This document shows positions 1-9,039 of a stretch of DNA of 64,000 nucleotides, piece by piece. The DNA lies in assembly GCF_013387465.1 (NCBI RefSeq), contig NZ_VYGV01000006.1, forward strand, positions 467,638 to 531,637, in the 5' to 3' direction. Position 1 is the first letter of the stretch. Each line of letters starts with the position of its first letter. A program made the position numbers and the translations under genes. Below the pieces are notes generated by a model. The model ran no database searches. It saw only the letters and a program-made list of their open reading frames with translations, and was not told where the DNA came from. The stretch is from Hydrogenophaga aromaticivorans (GTDB lineage: Bacteria; Pseudomonadota; Gammaproteobacteria; Burkholderiales; Burkholderiaceae_C).

Positions 1-1
1 G

Positions 2-700
2 GACGCGCAGGCCGAACGCGAAGCCCTCGTCGCCCGACTGGAAGCCGCTTTGGTGGACCGCTACATCATCAAACGCGCCCCAGTCACGCTGGGCGATGTC
101 AGCTTCGGTCTGACCGAATACCGCTTCCGGGGCGACACCTCTCGCGTTGCCTTCACCGAATCCACCTTCCGGCTGGCCACCGACACCAACAGCCCCTCGG
201 TGGCCCGCTCCATGGTCGATGTGGCCGAAGCCCGCAACTGGCGGTCCCTGCGGGTCACAGGCAGCGAGGACTTCCGGCGCCTGGTCTGGCTGGAAGCCGC
301 CGCGCGCGGTGTGAAGACCCTGGGCTACGAGCCCAACCCAACCGACATGGAACGCCTCAAGGTGGAACGCGAACTGCGCCAGATCAACCGCATCGAGCCC
401 AGTCGAGACGCCAGCGCACCCACGGCCGCAACCAACACCGACAAACCGTCGGGTCGCGGCAGCGGTGGCCGTAAGACCGTGCTGGCCGCCATCGAAGCCA
501 TCCTCGTCGCCAACCGCGTGCCGGAGAAACGGCGCGAAGCCGTCATGGTGGCGGCTGCCGACAAGCTCGCCCAGCGCATCCGCGATGGCCAGAACCCCAA
601 GGTTCGGATCTACGACAAGAACGCACCCTCACAGCGTCCAGCGGTCGTCCCTCAGCAAGATCAGCAACGCACGCGCGAACGGGCTGCACCCGCGCGCTGA
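2..700 (+). CDS. C-terminal part of an LPD7-type mobilisation-associated protein (5' end outside window)
   Basis: The reading frame is open from the first bases, so only the C-terminal ~232 residues are visible. The stretch with TEYRFRGDTSRVAFTES, then SVARSMVDVAEARNW and DFRRLVWLEAAARG, resembles the LPD7 domain (large polyvalent protein-associated domain 7). That domain is usually found at the C-terminus of relaxases and other conjugative-element proteins. The tail is basic and low in complexity. It is followed 10 bp later by a DUF1173 gene, another mobile-element family, which supports an island context. The protein's function cannot be read because the N-terminus is missing. The family call is from memory of the domain's pattern. 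Confidence 0.6.
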   Translation, partial: DAQAEREALVARLEAALVDRYIIKRAPVTLGDVSFGLTEYRFRGDTSRVAFTESTFRLATDTNSPSVARSMVDVAEARNWRSLRVTGSEDFRRLVWLEAAARGVKTLGYEPNPTDMERLKVERELRQINRIEPSRDASAPTAATNTDKPSGRGSGGRKTVLAAIEAILVANRVPEKRREAVMVAAADKLAQRIRDGQNPKVRIYDKNAPSQRPAVVPQQDQQRTRERAAPAR

Positions 701-710
701 GGTCTGCGCA

Positions 711-1967
711 GTGAACAGCCCAACCGAACCGACCACCCTTTATGAGATCGGTGGCCGGCACTGGGCACGAGGCGCTCCCGGCTTCGCAGACGCCATCGCC
801 CAGGCACACGAGAACCACCTGCGCCCCCGCTGCCTTTGCCAGCACGGCGAGCCGGGCGTTGACATGTACGTGGCCCGCGTCCTGAACGGTTACACCGTCA
901 AACGCATGCCCAATACTGGCAGCCAGCACGCCACCACCTGCCCGTCTTACGAACCACCGGCCGAGTTCAGCGGCCTCGGCCCGCTGGTCGGCACGGCCAT
1001 CGTCGAGAACCCGGCCACCGGCATCACGACCCTCAAGCTCGACTTCCCGATGACCAAGCTGCCCGGCAGGGCCGCGCAGCCCCCCTCAGCCGGCACCAGC
1101 AGCAGCGTGGTTGCGCACGGCAGCCGCCTCGGCCTGCGCGCCCTGCTGCACTACCTGTGGGATCAAGCCGAACTGACCCACTGGACACCGGGCTTCGCCG
1201 GCCGCCGCACCTGGGGCACCGTGCGCAAGCACCTGCTGCAGGCAGCAGAAAACAAGTTCACCCACGGCCATGCCATGCTGGCCAGTCTCTACATCCCGGA
1301 AGTGTTCTCGGTCGAACAGCGCGAGGCCATCACCGCCAGGCGCCTGCGGCAATGGGCGCGCGCCCGGCCCAAACCGGGTCAACCACAGCCCTTGCTTTTG
1401 CTGGTGGCCGAGGTCAAAGAAATCGTGCCCTCCCGGTATGGCCACAAAGCCATCCTCAAACACATCCCCGATCAGGCCTTTGCGCTGGACGAAACGCTGT
1501 ACCGCCGGCTGGGCCGGTGTTTCGAGCAAGAACTCTCGGCCTGGGGCACAGACGGTGATCTGCACCTGCTCATGATCGCCACTTTCCGGGTGGACGACGC
1601 TGGCGTTCCGAGCCTCGTCGAGCTGTCGCTGATGCTGGCCACCGCCCAGTGGCTGCCGGTGGAAGACGGGTGGGAGAAGCAACTCGTGGGCGCGCTGGTG
1701 AGGAGCGGTCGCAGCTTCATCAAAGGCCTCCGCTACAACGAAGCGCCCGACCAGCCCCTGGTCGCCGCCAGCCTGCTGGACTGTGGTGATGCCCCACGGC
1801 CCCTGCTCATCGCCCGCGACCATGGCCAAAGCGACCACATGCCGCCCGATTTCATGGCGCAAGCCACCCGTGGAGACACACCCCTCTGGCGGTGGAACCC
1901 GGCCGATGGCGACATGCCCGCCCTGCCGCCACATCAGCACAGGCAACCAGCCACCCCGCTGCCGTAA
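711..1967 (+). CDS. DUF1173 family protein
   Basis: A 418-residue protein starting at a GTG 10 bp after the previous stop; GAGG at 700-703 could serve as its ribosome-binding site. The frame is open further upstream, but that part overlaps the preceding gene. It resembles the DUF1173 family of uncharacterised proteins carried by integrative elements and plasmids. Visible features are a Cys-containing N-terminal segment (RCLCQHGEPGVDMYV) and a long central alpha/beta region. No catalytic motif is obvious. A terminator follows it, so it is probably transcribed with the upstream gene and not with hsdM. Confidence 0.65.
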   Translation: MNSPTEPTTLYEIGGRHWARGAPGFADAIAQAHENHLRPRCLCQHGEPGVDMYVARVLNGYTVKRMPNTGSQHATTCPSYEPPAEFSGLGPLVGTAIVENPATGITTLKLDFPMTKLPGRAAQPPSAGTSSSVVAHGSRLGLRALLHYLWDQAELTHWTPGFAGRRTWGTVRKHLLQAAENKFTHGHAMLASLYIPEVFSVEQREAITARRLRQWARARPKPGQPQPLLLLVAEVKEIVPSRYGHKAILKHIPDQAFALDETLYRRLGRCFEQELSAWGTDGDLHLLMIATFRVDDAGVPSLVELSLMLATAQWLPVEDGWEKQLVGALVRSGRSFIKGLRYNEAPDQPLVAASLLDCGDAPRPLLIARDHGQSDHMPPDFMAQATRGDTPLWRWNPADGDMPALPPHQHRQPATPLP

Positions 1968-1995
1968 CATTACCCGGTTCAACCCCGTTTTTTCA

Positions 1996-2017
1996 GGTGC
2001 CCGAAGGCACCTTTTTT
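1996..2017 (+). terminator. Rho-independent terminator before hsdM
   Basis: A perfect 6-bp stem GGTGCC/GGCACC with a CGAA loop is followed at once by six T residues. It ends 9 bp before the hsdM ATG, so it separates the DUF1173 transcription unit from the restriction genes. Any hsdM promoter would have to lie in or just before this short gap, or hsdM relies on read-through. Confidence 0.8.
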
Positions 2018-2026
2018 GCGTTCCCC

Positions 2027-4444
2027 ATGGCCATCAAGAAATCCGAGCTGTATTCCTCCCTCTGGGCCTCGTGCGACGAGCTGCGCGGGGGCATGGACGC
2101 CAGCCAGTACAAGGACTACGTGCTGGTCCTGCTGTTCATCAAATACATCAGCGACAAATTCACCGGTCAGCCCTTCGCTCCGATCCAGATTCCCGCTGGC
2201 GCCAGCTTTGCCGACATGGTGGCCCTGAAGGGCAAGTCCGACATTGGCGACCAGATCAACAAGCACATCCTGCAACCGCTGGAGAAAGCCAACAAGATCC
2301 GCCTCAAGGCCGACTTCAACGACACCGCCCTGCTCGGCCAGGGCAAGGAAATGGTCGAGAAGCTGGGCAACCTGATCGCCATCTTTGAAAACCCGGCGCT
2401 CGATTTTTCCAAGAACCGGGCCGATGGTGACGACATCCTGGGTGACGCGTACGAATTCCTCATGCGCCACTTCGCCACCGAGAGCGGCAAAAGCAAGGGA
2501 CAGTTCTACACGCCCGCCGAAGTCAGCCGCATCCTCGCGCAGGTCATCGGCATCCACCAGGCCAAGACCACGCCCGACACCACCGTGTACGACCCGACCT
2601 GCGGGTCCGGATCGCTGCTTTTGAAAGTGGCCGACGCCGCGCCCACACCGGTCACGTTGTACGGGCAAGAGATGGACGAGGCCACCAGCGGCCTGGCCCA
2701 GATGAACATGGTGCTGCACAACAACGCCAGCGCCCTCATCACCCAGGGCAACACCCTGGCCAACCCCAAGCACCTCGACGGCGCTGCGCTCAAAACCTTC
2801 GACTACGTGGTCGCAAACCCACCGTTTTCAGACAAGCGCTGGAGCACCGGCCTCACGCCCGACAGCGACAAGTTCGAGCGCTTCAAAGGCTTTGGCATTC
2901 CGCCCACCAAACAGGGCGACTACGCCTACCTGCTGCACATCATCCGCTCGCTCAAGCCCCAGGGCAAAGCCGCCTGCATCCTGCCGCATGGCGTGCTGTT
3001 CCGGGGCAATGCCGAAGCCGACATCCGCAAGAACCTCGTTCGCCGCGGGCTCATCAAAGGCATCATCGGCCTGCCGGCCAACCTGTTCTTTGGCACCGGC
3101 ATACCGGCCTGCATCGTCGTCATCGACAAACAGGACGCGCAGGCCCGGCGTGGCATCTTCATGGTGGACGCCAGCGCAGCCTTCATGAAAGACGGCCCCA
3201 AGAACCGCCTGCGCGAGCAAGACATCCACCGCATCGTGGACGCCTACAGCAAGCAAGACGGCAGCGACCCGACCTACGCCCGCCTCGTGCCCTTGGCCGA
3301 GATCGAAAAGAACGACTTCAACCTCAACCTGCCGCGCTACCTGCAAAGCCGCCAGACGGAAGACCGGCAAGACATTGAAGGCCACCTGCGCGGCGGCATT
3401 CCCCAGGCCGATGTGGACGCCCTGCAAGCCTACTGGGCCACCTGCCCGCAGCTGCGCGCCACCCTTTTCAAGTCGCTGCGCCCCGGCTACCTGGCCCTGG
3501 CGGTGGACAAAGCCGCCATCCAGACCAGCATCCACCAGCACCCCGAGTTCGTGGCCTACACCCAGCGCATGGCCGCGCACTTTGACGCCTGGCGCAGCCG
3601 CACCAGCCAGCGCCTGAAAAAGCTCAAACCTGGCTTCAAGCCCAAGGCGCTGATCGTGGAGCTGGCCGAAGACCTGCTGGCGCACTACCAAGGCCAGCCG
3701 CTGCTCAACGCCTACGACGTGTACCAGCGCTTCATGGACCTGTGGGCCAGCGCCTGGCAAGACGATGCCTACCTGCTGGCGGCTGACGGCTGGAAGGCTG
3801 CCACCTACCGCGTGATCGAAACCAAGAAGGGCAAAGACGGCAAACCCGGCAAGCAGGTGGACAAGGGCTGGGCCTGCGACCTCGTGCCCAAGGCCACGCT
3901 GGTGGCCCGGTACTGCGCCAAAGAGCAGGCGCTCATGAACGAAATGAGCGCCCAGCTCGACGCCATGACCGCGCAGCTCGCCGAGCTTGAAGAGGAACAC
4001 GGCGGCGACGACGGCGCCTTTGCCGAGCTGGACAAGGTGAACAAGGCCCAGGTGAGCGCACGGCTGAAAGAGATTCAGCGCGACGCCGACGCGCAAGACG
4101 AAGCGGCCGTGCTCCGGCAGTGGCTGCAACTCAGCGACCAGGAAGCCCAGCTCAAGAAAACCCTCAAGGAGCTGGACGCCCACGTGGACCAGCTGGCCCA
4201 CGACCAATACCCACGGCTGAGCGAGGCAGAGATCCAGACCCTGGTGGTGGACGACAAATGGCTGACCGCACTGGATGCCGCTGTGCGCGGCGAGCTGGAC
4301 CGCATCACCCAGCGCCTGACGCAGCGGGTGATAGAGCTGGCCAACCGGTACGACGCGCCCTTGCCTGCCGTGGCGAAACGGGCGGATGAACAGCAGGCCC
4401 GGGTGGACGCGCACCTGGCCCGGATGGGGTTCACATGGAACTGA
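2027..4444 (+). CDS. hsdM: Type I restriction-modification DNA methyltransferase subunit HsdM
   Basis: The 805-residue protein is the N6-adenine methylating subunit of a type I R-M complex (M2S or R2M2S). The HsdM N-terminal domain begins MAIKKSELYSSLWASCDELR. The SAM-binding motif DPTCGSGSLL is near residue 189 and the catalytic motif NPPF near residue 264. It is longer than the usual ~500 residues because of a C-terminal helical, coiled-coil-like extension rich in Glu, Lys and Gln (about 600-800). The ATG at 2027 was chosen because homology begins there; the frame is open further upstream. hsdS overlaps its 3' end by 10 bp, indicating translational coupling. Confidence 0.93.
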   Translation: MAIKKSELYSSLWASCDELRGGMDASQYKDYVLVLLFIKYISDKFTGQPFAPIQIPAGASFADMVALKGKSDIGDQINKHILQPLEKANKIRLKADFNDTALLGQGKEMVEKLGNLIAIFENPALDFSKNRADGDDILGDAYEFLMRHFATESGKSKGQFYTPAEVSRILAQVIGIHQAKTTPDTTVYDPTCGSGSLLLKVADAAPTPVTLYGQEMDEATSGLAQMNMVLHNNASALITQGNTLANPKHLDGAALKTFDYVVANPPFSDKRWSTGLTPDSDKFERFKGFGIPPTKQGDYAYLLHIIRSLKPQGKAACILPHGVLFRGNAEADIRKNLVRRGLIKGIIGLPANLFFGTGIPACIVVIDKQDAQARRGIFMVDASAAFMKDGPKNRLREQDIHRIVDAYSKQDGSDPTYARLVPLAEIEKNDFNLNLPRYLQSRQTEDRQDIEGHLRGGIPQADVDALQAYWATCPQLRATLFKSLRPGYLALAVDKAAIQTSIHQHPEFVAYTQRMAAHFDAWRSRTSQRLKKLKPGFKPKALIVELAEDLLAHYQGQPLLNAYDVYQRFMDLWASAWQDDAYLLAADGWKAATYRVIETKKGKDGKPGKQVDKGWACDLVPKATLVARYCAKEQALMNEMSAQLDAMTAQLAELEEEHGGDDGAFAELDKVNKAQVSARLKEIQRDADAQDEAAVLRQWLQLSDQEAQLKKTLKELDAHVDQLAHDQYPRLSEAEIQTLVVDDKWLTALDAAVRGELDRITQRLTQRVIELANRYDAPLPAVAKRADEQQARVDAHLARMGFTWN

Positions 4445-5715
4445 ACGAGCCGAGTGCGAAGTACCTGGTTTCAACGGGCTTCAAGCGATCGGAAGTTGGT
4501 GATATTCCTGTGGAATGGAACGTATCAACCATTGGAGCATTGGCGGTGACTTCGTCCGGAACGACACCATCCCGAAGTCAGCCAGAGCGTTACTACCTCA
4601 ATGGCACCGTACCTTGGGTGAAGACCCTCGATTTGAACAACGGCCTGATTCATGAAACTGACGAAAAGGTGACCGAAGCTGCACTGAAGGAAACAAGCTT
4701 GCAACCGTATCCCGCCGGTTCCGTGCTGGTTGCCATGTACGGTGGGTACAACCAAATTGGTAGAACCGGTCTTTTGACTCAGTCCGCAGCGGTCAATCAA
4801 GCGATCACTGCCGTTCGCCCCAAGCAAGATCAGCTCGACTCTGGCTACTTGCTGCGCATGCTCAACTTTCGGGTGGACTACTGGAAAGCCGTAGCAAGTA
4901 GCAGCAGGAAAGACCCCAACATCACAAGCAAAGATGTGCGGGCATTTCCGCTGGCGGCTCCCGCACTTGATGAGCAACGTGCGATTGCTATTGCGCTTGC
5001 AGATGCCGACGCCCTGATCGAATCGCTTGAGCAGTTGTTGGCCAAGAAACGCCAGATCAAGCAAGGCGCGATGCAGGAACTGCTCACCGGCCAGCGACGT
5101 TTGCCGGGATTCCAATCTGAGTGGTGTTCCGTGTCTTTGGGAGAAATAGGTACGTTCTTGAAGGGCTCAGGCATCACGCGAGAACAGGCCCAAAGTGGCG
5201 CCATTCCTTGCGTTCGCTACGGTGAGATTTACACGACCCACACAGACCACGTCCGGTCTTTCGAGTCTGGAATTTCTCCCGCTGTCGCTGCAACAGCCAC
5301 ACCTTTGCGACAAGGGGACATTCTGTTCGCTGGGTCTGGCGAAACGAAAGAAGACATCGGCAAGTGCGTCGCGTTTCTAGATGACTTTGAGGCCTATGCC
5401 GGCGGCGATATCGTGATCTTGCGGCCTCGGGGTTTCGATTCACGCTATCTGGGCTATGCGCTGAATGCCGCCGAAGTCAACCGTCAAAAGGCCAGCAAAG
5501 GTCAAGGGGACGCGGTTGTTCACATCAACGCGGCCGCCTTGGCTCAAATATCTGTGCGTACTCCCGAGATCGCAGAGCAAACCGCCATCGCTACCATCCT
5601 GTCCGACATGGACACCGAAATCACCGCCCTCGAAGCCCGACTGACCAAAGCCCGCCAGCTCAAACAAGGCATGGCCCAGGCCCTGCTGACCGGGCGCATC
5701 CGGCTAGTGAACTAG
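4435..5715 (+). CDS. hsdS: Type I restriction-modification specificity subunit HsdS
   Basis: The 426-residue protein carries two target-recognition domains (about residues 20-185 and 226-385). Each is followed by a conserved helical spacer: KKRQIKQGAMQELLTGQ after the first and KARQLKQGMAQALLTGR after the second. This twofold repeat is the hallmark of HsdS, where each domain reads one half of a bipartite DNA target. The start codon lies inside the end of hsdM. The DNA target cannot be predicted from sequence alone. Base composition inside the recognition domains is less GC-rich than in hsdM, as is usual for these variable domains. Confidence 0.93.
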   Translation: MELNEPSAKYLVSTGFKRSEVGDIPVEWNVSTIGALAVTSSGTTPSRSQPERYYLNGTVPWVKTLDLNNGLIHETDEKVTEAALKETSLQPYPAGSVLVAMYGGYNQIGRTGLLTQSAAVNQAITAVRPKQDQLDSGYLLRMLNFRVDYWKAVASSSRKDPNITSKDVRAFPLAAPALDEQRAIAIALADADALIESLEQLLAKKRQIKQGAMQELLTGQRRLPGFQSEWCSVSLGEIGTFLKGSGITREQAQSGAIPCVRYGEIYTTHTDHVRSFESGISPAVAATATPLRQGDILFAGSGETKEDIGKCVAFLDDFEAYAGGDIVILRPRGFDSRYLGYALNAAEVNRQKASKGQGDAVVHINAAALAQISVRTPEIAEQTAIATILSDMDTEITALEARLTKARQLKQGMAQALLTGRIRLVN

Positions 5716-5755
5716 CATTCGTACATTGCCCTCCGGCCAGACACAAAGGTTCATC

Positions 5756-6934
5756 ATGATCCGCACACTTGACATTGACGGATTCAAATCGATTCACAGC
5801 GAGAGCATCTCCCTGGGACGAGTCAATTGCCTGATCGGCGCCAACGGGGTTGGCAAGAGCAACGTGCTGGAGGCCCTGGGCGTGCTCGGTGCTGCAGCAA
5901 ACGGCGTGGTGGATGACGAAGCGCTTCTGCGCAGGGGTGTCCGAGCGGGTTTGCCACGCTTGTTCAAGAGTTCTTTCGCTGAAGAGCGCACACCTGTCCA
6001 TATCGGCGTGGGCGTTACCGATGACAGGCAGGCCAGTTACCGGGTTTCGCTGCTCAATCCGCTGGAATCACCAGAACCTGCCTGGTCCTACAAGACCGAG
6101 GTACTAACCGATGGTGTACGAGACATCGTGAGCGATGGCGTCCGGAACAAAAAGAATCTGAATCCTCAGGCTGGTCTGGCGGCGCTGAAACTGGTGGACG
6201 AAGAGCCCACCAACCCTGCGGCTCAGCTGATGCAACGCTTGCAGGACTATGCCATCTATTGCCCCAACACGCCCACCCTGCGCGGCACGGTACCAGATAC
6301 ACAACCACGGTCACCGGTCGGTCTCAGTGGCGGTCAATTGGCCGAGGCTTTTGACGAGTTGAGCAAGTTGTATCGTGATGACGAGCGCGGCACACTGGAT
6401 TCAGTACTGGAGTTAATCGACTGGGTGTCAGGCGTCGAAGCCACCAGCAAAGGCGCCGACTTGCTATCGCCCAAGGTTCCCCGAACCAAATGGTTGCTGA
6501 AGTTCACCGATCGGTACATGAAAACGAGCCGGAACGAACTGACAGCATACGACGCCAGCGAGGGGGCTTTGTACGTAATCTTCTGTGCTGTTTTGTGTCT
6601 GCTGCCCAAAGGCCCCAAGCTCTTTGCGATTGACAACCTGGACCAGGCTCTGAATCCGCGCTTGGTCGCCCGGTTGACGGCACGCCTGTCTGAATGGTTG
6701 AGCGTGGCTGCCTCTGACAAGCAACTGATCTTCACAGCCCACAACCCTGCGGTGCTCGACGGTTTAGACCTGTCCGACCCGGAGATCCGACTTTTTGCGG
6801 TGGAGCGTGACAACACAGGAAAGACCTGTGTCCGACGGATTGAAGTAACACCCGAGCTGTTGACCCTTCGGGCCGACTATCCACTGTCTCGGTTGTGGCT
6901 CATGGGGCACCTGGGGGCGGTGCCCAATGTCTAA
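5756..6934 (+). CDS. AAA family ATPase, OLD/AAA_21-like, paired with a TOPRIM protein
   Basis: The 392-residue protein opens with a SMC/OLD-like ATPase core. The N-terminal strand IRTLDIDGFKSIHSE leads to a Walker A motif GANGVGKSN near residue 28. The Walker B region LFAIDNLDQALNPRL (about residue 290) has Asn where these ATPases usually carry the catalytic Glu. The switch-like segment IFTAHNPAVLDG follows. The ATG at 5756 has AAAGGT upstream and is preferred to an earlier ATG at 5726. The next gene overlaps by 8 bp. ATPase/TOPRIM pairs of this kind resemble OLD, RloA/RloB and PARIS-type antiphage modules, so defence is likely but not shown. It lies between hsdS and hsdR. Confidence 0.75.
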   Translation: MIRTLDIDGFKSIHSESISLGRVNCLIGANGVGKSNVLEALGVLGAAANGVVDDEALLRRGVRAGLPRLFKSSFAEERTPVHIGVGVTDDRQASYRVSLLNPLESPEPAWSYKTEVLTDGVRDIVSDGVRNKKNLNPQAGLAALKLVDEEPTNPAAQLMQRLQDYAIYCPNTPTLRGTVPDTQPRSPVGLSGGQLAEAFDELSKLYRDDERGTLDSVLELIDWVSGVEATSKGADLLSPKVPRTKWLLKFTDRYMKTSRNELTAYDASEGALYVIFCAVLCLLPKGPKLFAIDNLDQALNPRLVARLTARLSEWLSVAASDKQLIFTAHNPAVLDGLDLSDPEIRLFAVERDNTGKTCVRRIEVTPELLTLRADYPLSRLWLMGHLGAVPNV

Positions 6935-7658
6935 GCTGCGCATTGCGTTGGTCGCCGAAGGACCGACGGATTACGAGGTGATCCAAGCCGCATTGAGCGC
7001 GCTGCTGCCGGTGTCTTTTGTGCTGACACAACTTCAACCGGAACCGACCCTGCCCGATCTGGGCACTGGCTGGGGTGGTGTGCTGAAATGGTGTGAAGCG
7101 ACGGGTAACCGGCACACGGGTGCTTTGGATCTGGACCCCACTCTCACCGGCTTTGATCTGCTGATCATTCACCTGGATGCCGATGTAGCTCACAAACAGT
7201 ATTCAGACTATGGCCCCGATTTGCAGGCCAAGGCCTTGGCTCGAAATTGGCCAGCCATGCCGTGCAACTTGCCATGCCCACCAGCCTCCGATACCTGTGC
7301 CCGACTTGAACTTCTTCTGAGCAACTGGCTAAACCCTGCGATACCTGCGCAGCGCACCATTTGGTGTGTGCCCGCCCAGTCCACGGGGGCTTGGTTGGCT
7401 GCGGCTGTTTTGCCACAAGACCATGCTTTGTTGGTGGACCTGGAATGCAACTTACAAGCGGAAGATCGGTTGGGGTCAACGGCCGTGATCAAGGCGCACC
7501 GCATAAAGAAACAGACTTTGGCATATCGCACGCGCGCTCCCGCCGTCAAAAACAACTGGGGTGTGGTCAAACAAATATGTCCGCAAGCCACTCAGTTTGA
7601 ACAGGTCGCACTTGCTGCCTTCGCAAGGCTTCCGCCGGCTGCGCCGCCGCCGCCGTGA
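6927..7658 (+). CDS. TOPRIM-like protein, partner of the AAA ATPase
   Basis: The 243-residue protein starts inside the 3' end of the ATPase gene. Its N-terminus has VAEGPTDYEVIQAAL and, further on, LLIIHLDADV. This Glu plus Asp-x-Asp arrangement is that of a TOPRIM fold binding Mg2+, as in OLD-family nucleases and RloB-like proteins. The C-terminus is Pro-rich (PPAAPPPP). The two genes together look like a split OLD-type ATPase-nuclease. Nuclease activity is an inference from the fold. No closer family name is recognised. Confidence 0.65.
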   Translation: MSKLRIALVAEGPTDYEVIQAALSALLPVSFVLTQLQPEPTLPDLGTGWGGVLKWCEATGNRHTGALDLDPTLTGFDLLIIHLDADVAHKQYSDYGPDLQAKALARNWPAMPCNLPCPPASDTCARLELLLSNWLNPAIPAQRTIWCVPAQSTGAWLAAAVLPQDHALLVDLECNLQAEDRLGSTAVIKAHRIKKQTLAYRTRAPAVKNNWGVVKQICPQATQFEQVALAAFARLPPAAPPPP

Positions 7659-7732
7659 AATGGGCCTGGCGTTCAACCGGTTCTGCGGATCGGGCGTATC
7701 CGCCTCGTTTGACGCCACCGGGCCCTCTTTTA

Positions 7733-7778
7733 TTGACTTTTATTTTGATTTCGATAAATTATCCAAGTCAAAATAAAA
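7733..7778 (+). promoter_or_regulatory. Predicted promoter with overlapping 14-bp inverted repeat (operator-like)
   Basis: TTGACT at 7733 and TAAATT at 7755 are spaced 16 bp and point at the ATPase gene starting at 7789. TTTTATTTTGATTT (7738-7751) and AAGTCAAAATAAAA (7765-7778) form an inverted repeat with one mismatch around a 13-bp spacer that contains the -10 element. This AT-rich block stands out against the GC-rich surroundings. A repressor bound here would block RNA polymerase. The regulator is unknown; there is no candidate repressor gene next to it. Confidence 0.55.
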
Positions 7779-7788
7779 CGAGATAAAC

Positions 7789-8982
7789 ATGATCGCCTAC
7801 CCCCGCACAGCCCTGGCCGACGAGCTGGTGCACCAGCTTCAGGGTAAGACCGCCTTTGGCGACGCCCAGAACGGCCTGTTTCTGGCCGCGCCCCGGCGAA
7901 CCGGCAAAACCACCTTCTTGCGGGGTGACCTGTGCCCCGCGCTGGAGAAAGCGGGCGTGGTGGTGGTGTACGTGGACCTGTGGGCCGAAGCCACGCGCGA
8001 CCCCGGCGTGTTGATTGCCGACGCCATTGGCCGCGCCCTGCAGCCGCATCTGGGCGTGATCGCCCGCGCCGCCAAAAAGACCGGACTGAACAAGGTGAGC
8101 CTGGCCGGCTGGCTGGATGTGGACACCAGCCGCATCGGCAAGCTGGACGGGCTGACGCTGGTGGACGCCCTGCGCGCCCTGCACGAAACCGCAGACAAAC
8201 CGGTGGCGCTGGTGATTGACGAAGCCCAGCACGCGCTCACAAGCGAAGCGGGCGAGGCTGCCATGACCGCGCTGAAGTCGGCCCGCGACCAGCTGAACCG
8301 ACCCGGAGTGGTGAACCTGATGCTGGTGATGTCGGGCTCGGACCGCGACAAGCTGCTGCGCCTGGTGAACACCAACGGTTCGCCCTTCTATGGCTCGCAG
8401 ATCAAGACCATGCCGGCGCTGGGGCAGGACTTCATGGCGCACATCGTGCAGCTGATCGAAGCGCAGCGCCCGGAGCTGGCCCCAGTGGACCAGGCCACGC
8501 TGCAAGCTGCATTTGAAGGCTTTGGCAGCCGGCCGCAGTTCTTCATGGAAGCGCTGGGCCAGGTGCTCAGCCCGCTGGCGGCGCTGACGGGCCGCTTTGA
8601 GCCCGCCATGCTGCAGGCCGCCGCGCAGCGCCAGCAGGACGACGAAGGCCAGATGGAATCCGACTACCTGGGCCTGAAGCCGCTGGAACAGGCGGTGCTG
8701 TGGCGCATGCTGGAGCAAGGCCCCCGCTTCCGGCCCTACGACGCCGAGGCGCTGCGCTTCTACCGCGAGAAGACCGGGCGCGACAAGGCGGTGACGCCGC
8801 CGCAAGCGCAGAACGCGCTGGAGTCGCTGCGCGAGCGCACGCCAGCGCTGGTGTGGAAATCGGCCCGGGGTGAATACGCGGTGGAAGACGCGGCCATGCA
8901 CCGCTGGTATGAAACCCGGGCAGCGGCCGGCACCTGGCCACCGCTGAGCCGGCAAGGCAACCTGCTGCCAGACACCGAGTAG
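7789..8982 (+). CDS. P-loop ATPase of unknown role within the hsd locus
   Basis: The 397-residue protein has a Walker A motif APRRTGKTTF near residue 34 and a Walker B motif ALVIDEAQHAL near residue 141. An ORC/STAND-like fold follows (MSGSDRDKLLRLV), and a helical C-terminal region suggests a winged-helix domain. No nuclease or transmembrane segment is visible. It has its own predicted promoter and operator 5' and lies directly before hsdR. That position suggests a role in defence or in control of the R-M system, which is inference only. Confidence 0.7.
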   Translation: MIAYPRTALADELVHQLQGKTAFGDAQNGLFLAAPRRTGKTTFLRGDLCPALEKAGVVVVYVDLWAEATRDPGVLIADAIGRALQPHLGVIARAAKKTGLNKVSLAGWLDVDTSRIGKLDGLTLVDALRALHETADKPVALVIDEAQHALTSEAGEAAMTALKSARDQLNRPGVVNLMLVMSGSDRDKLLRLVNTNGSPFYGSQIKTMPALGQDFMAHIVQLIEAQRPELAPVDQATLQAAFEGFGSRPQFFMEALGQVLSPLAALTGRFEPAMLQAAAQRQQDDEGQMESDYLGLKPLEQAVLWRMLEQGPRFRPYDAEALRFYREKTGRDKAVTPPQAQNALESLRERTPALVWKSARGEYAVEDAAMHRWYETRAAAGTWPPLSRQGNLLPDTE

Positions 8983-9039
8983 CCCGCTGCTACAACGCAT
9001 TGACCCACAACCGACGACACAAAAATCAGGGAGCCCGTC

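Noticed and set aside
2828..4474. A 548-codon - strand frame opposite hsdM
   Set aside because: Its composition is that of an antisense shadow and hsdM is well supported on the other strand.
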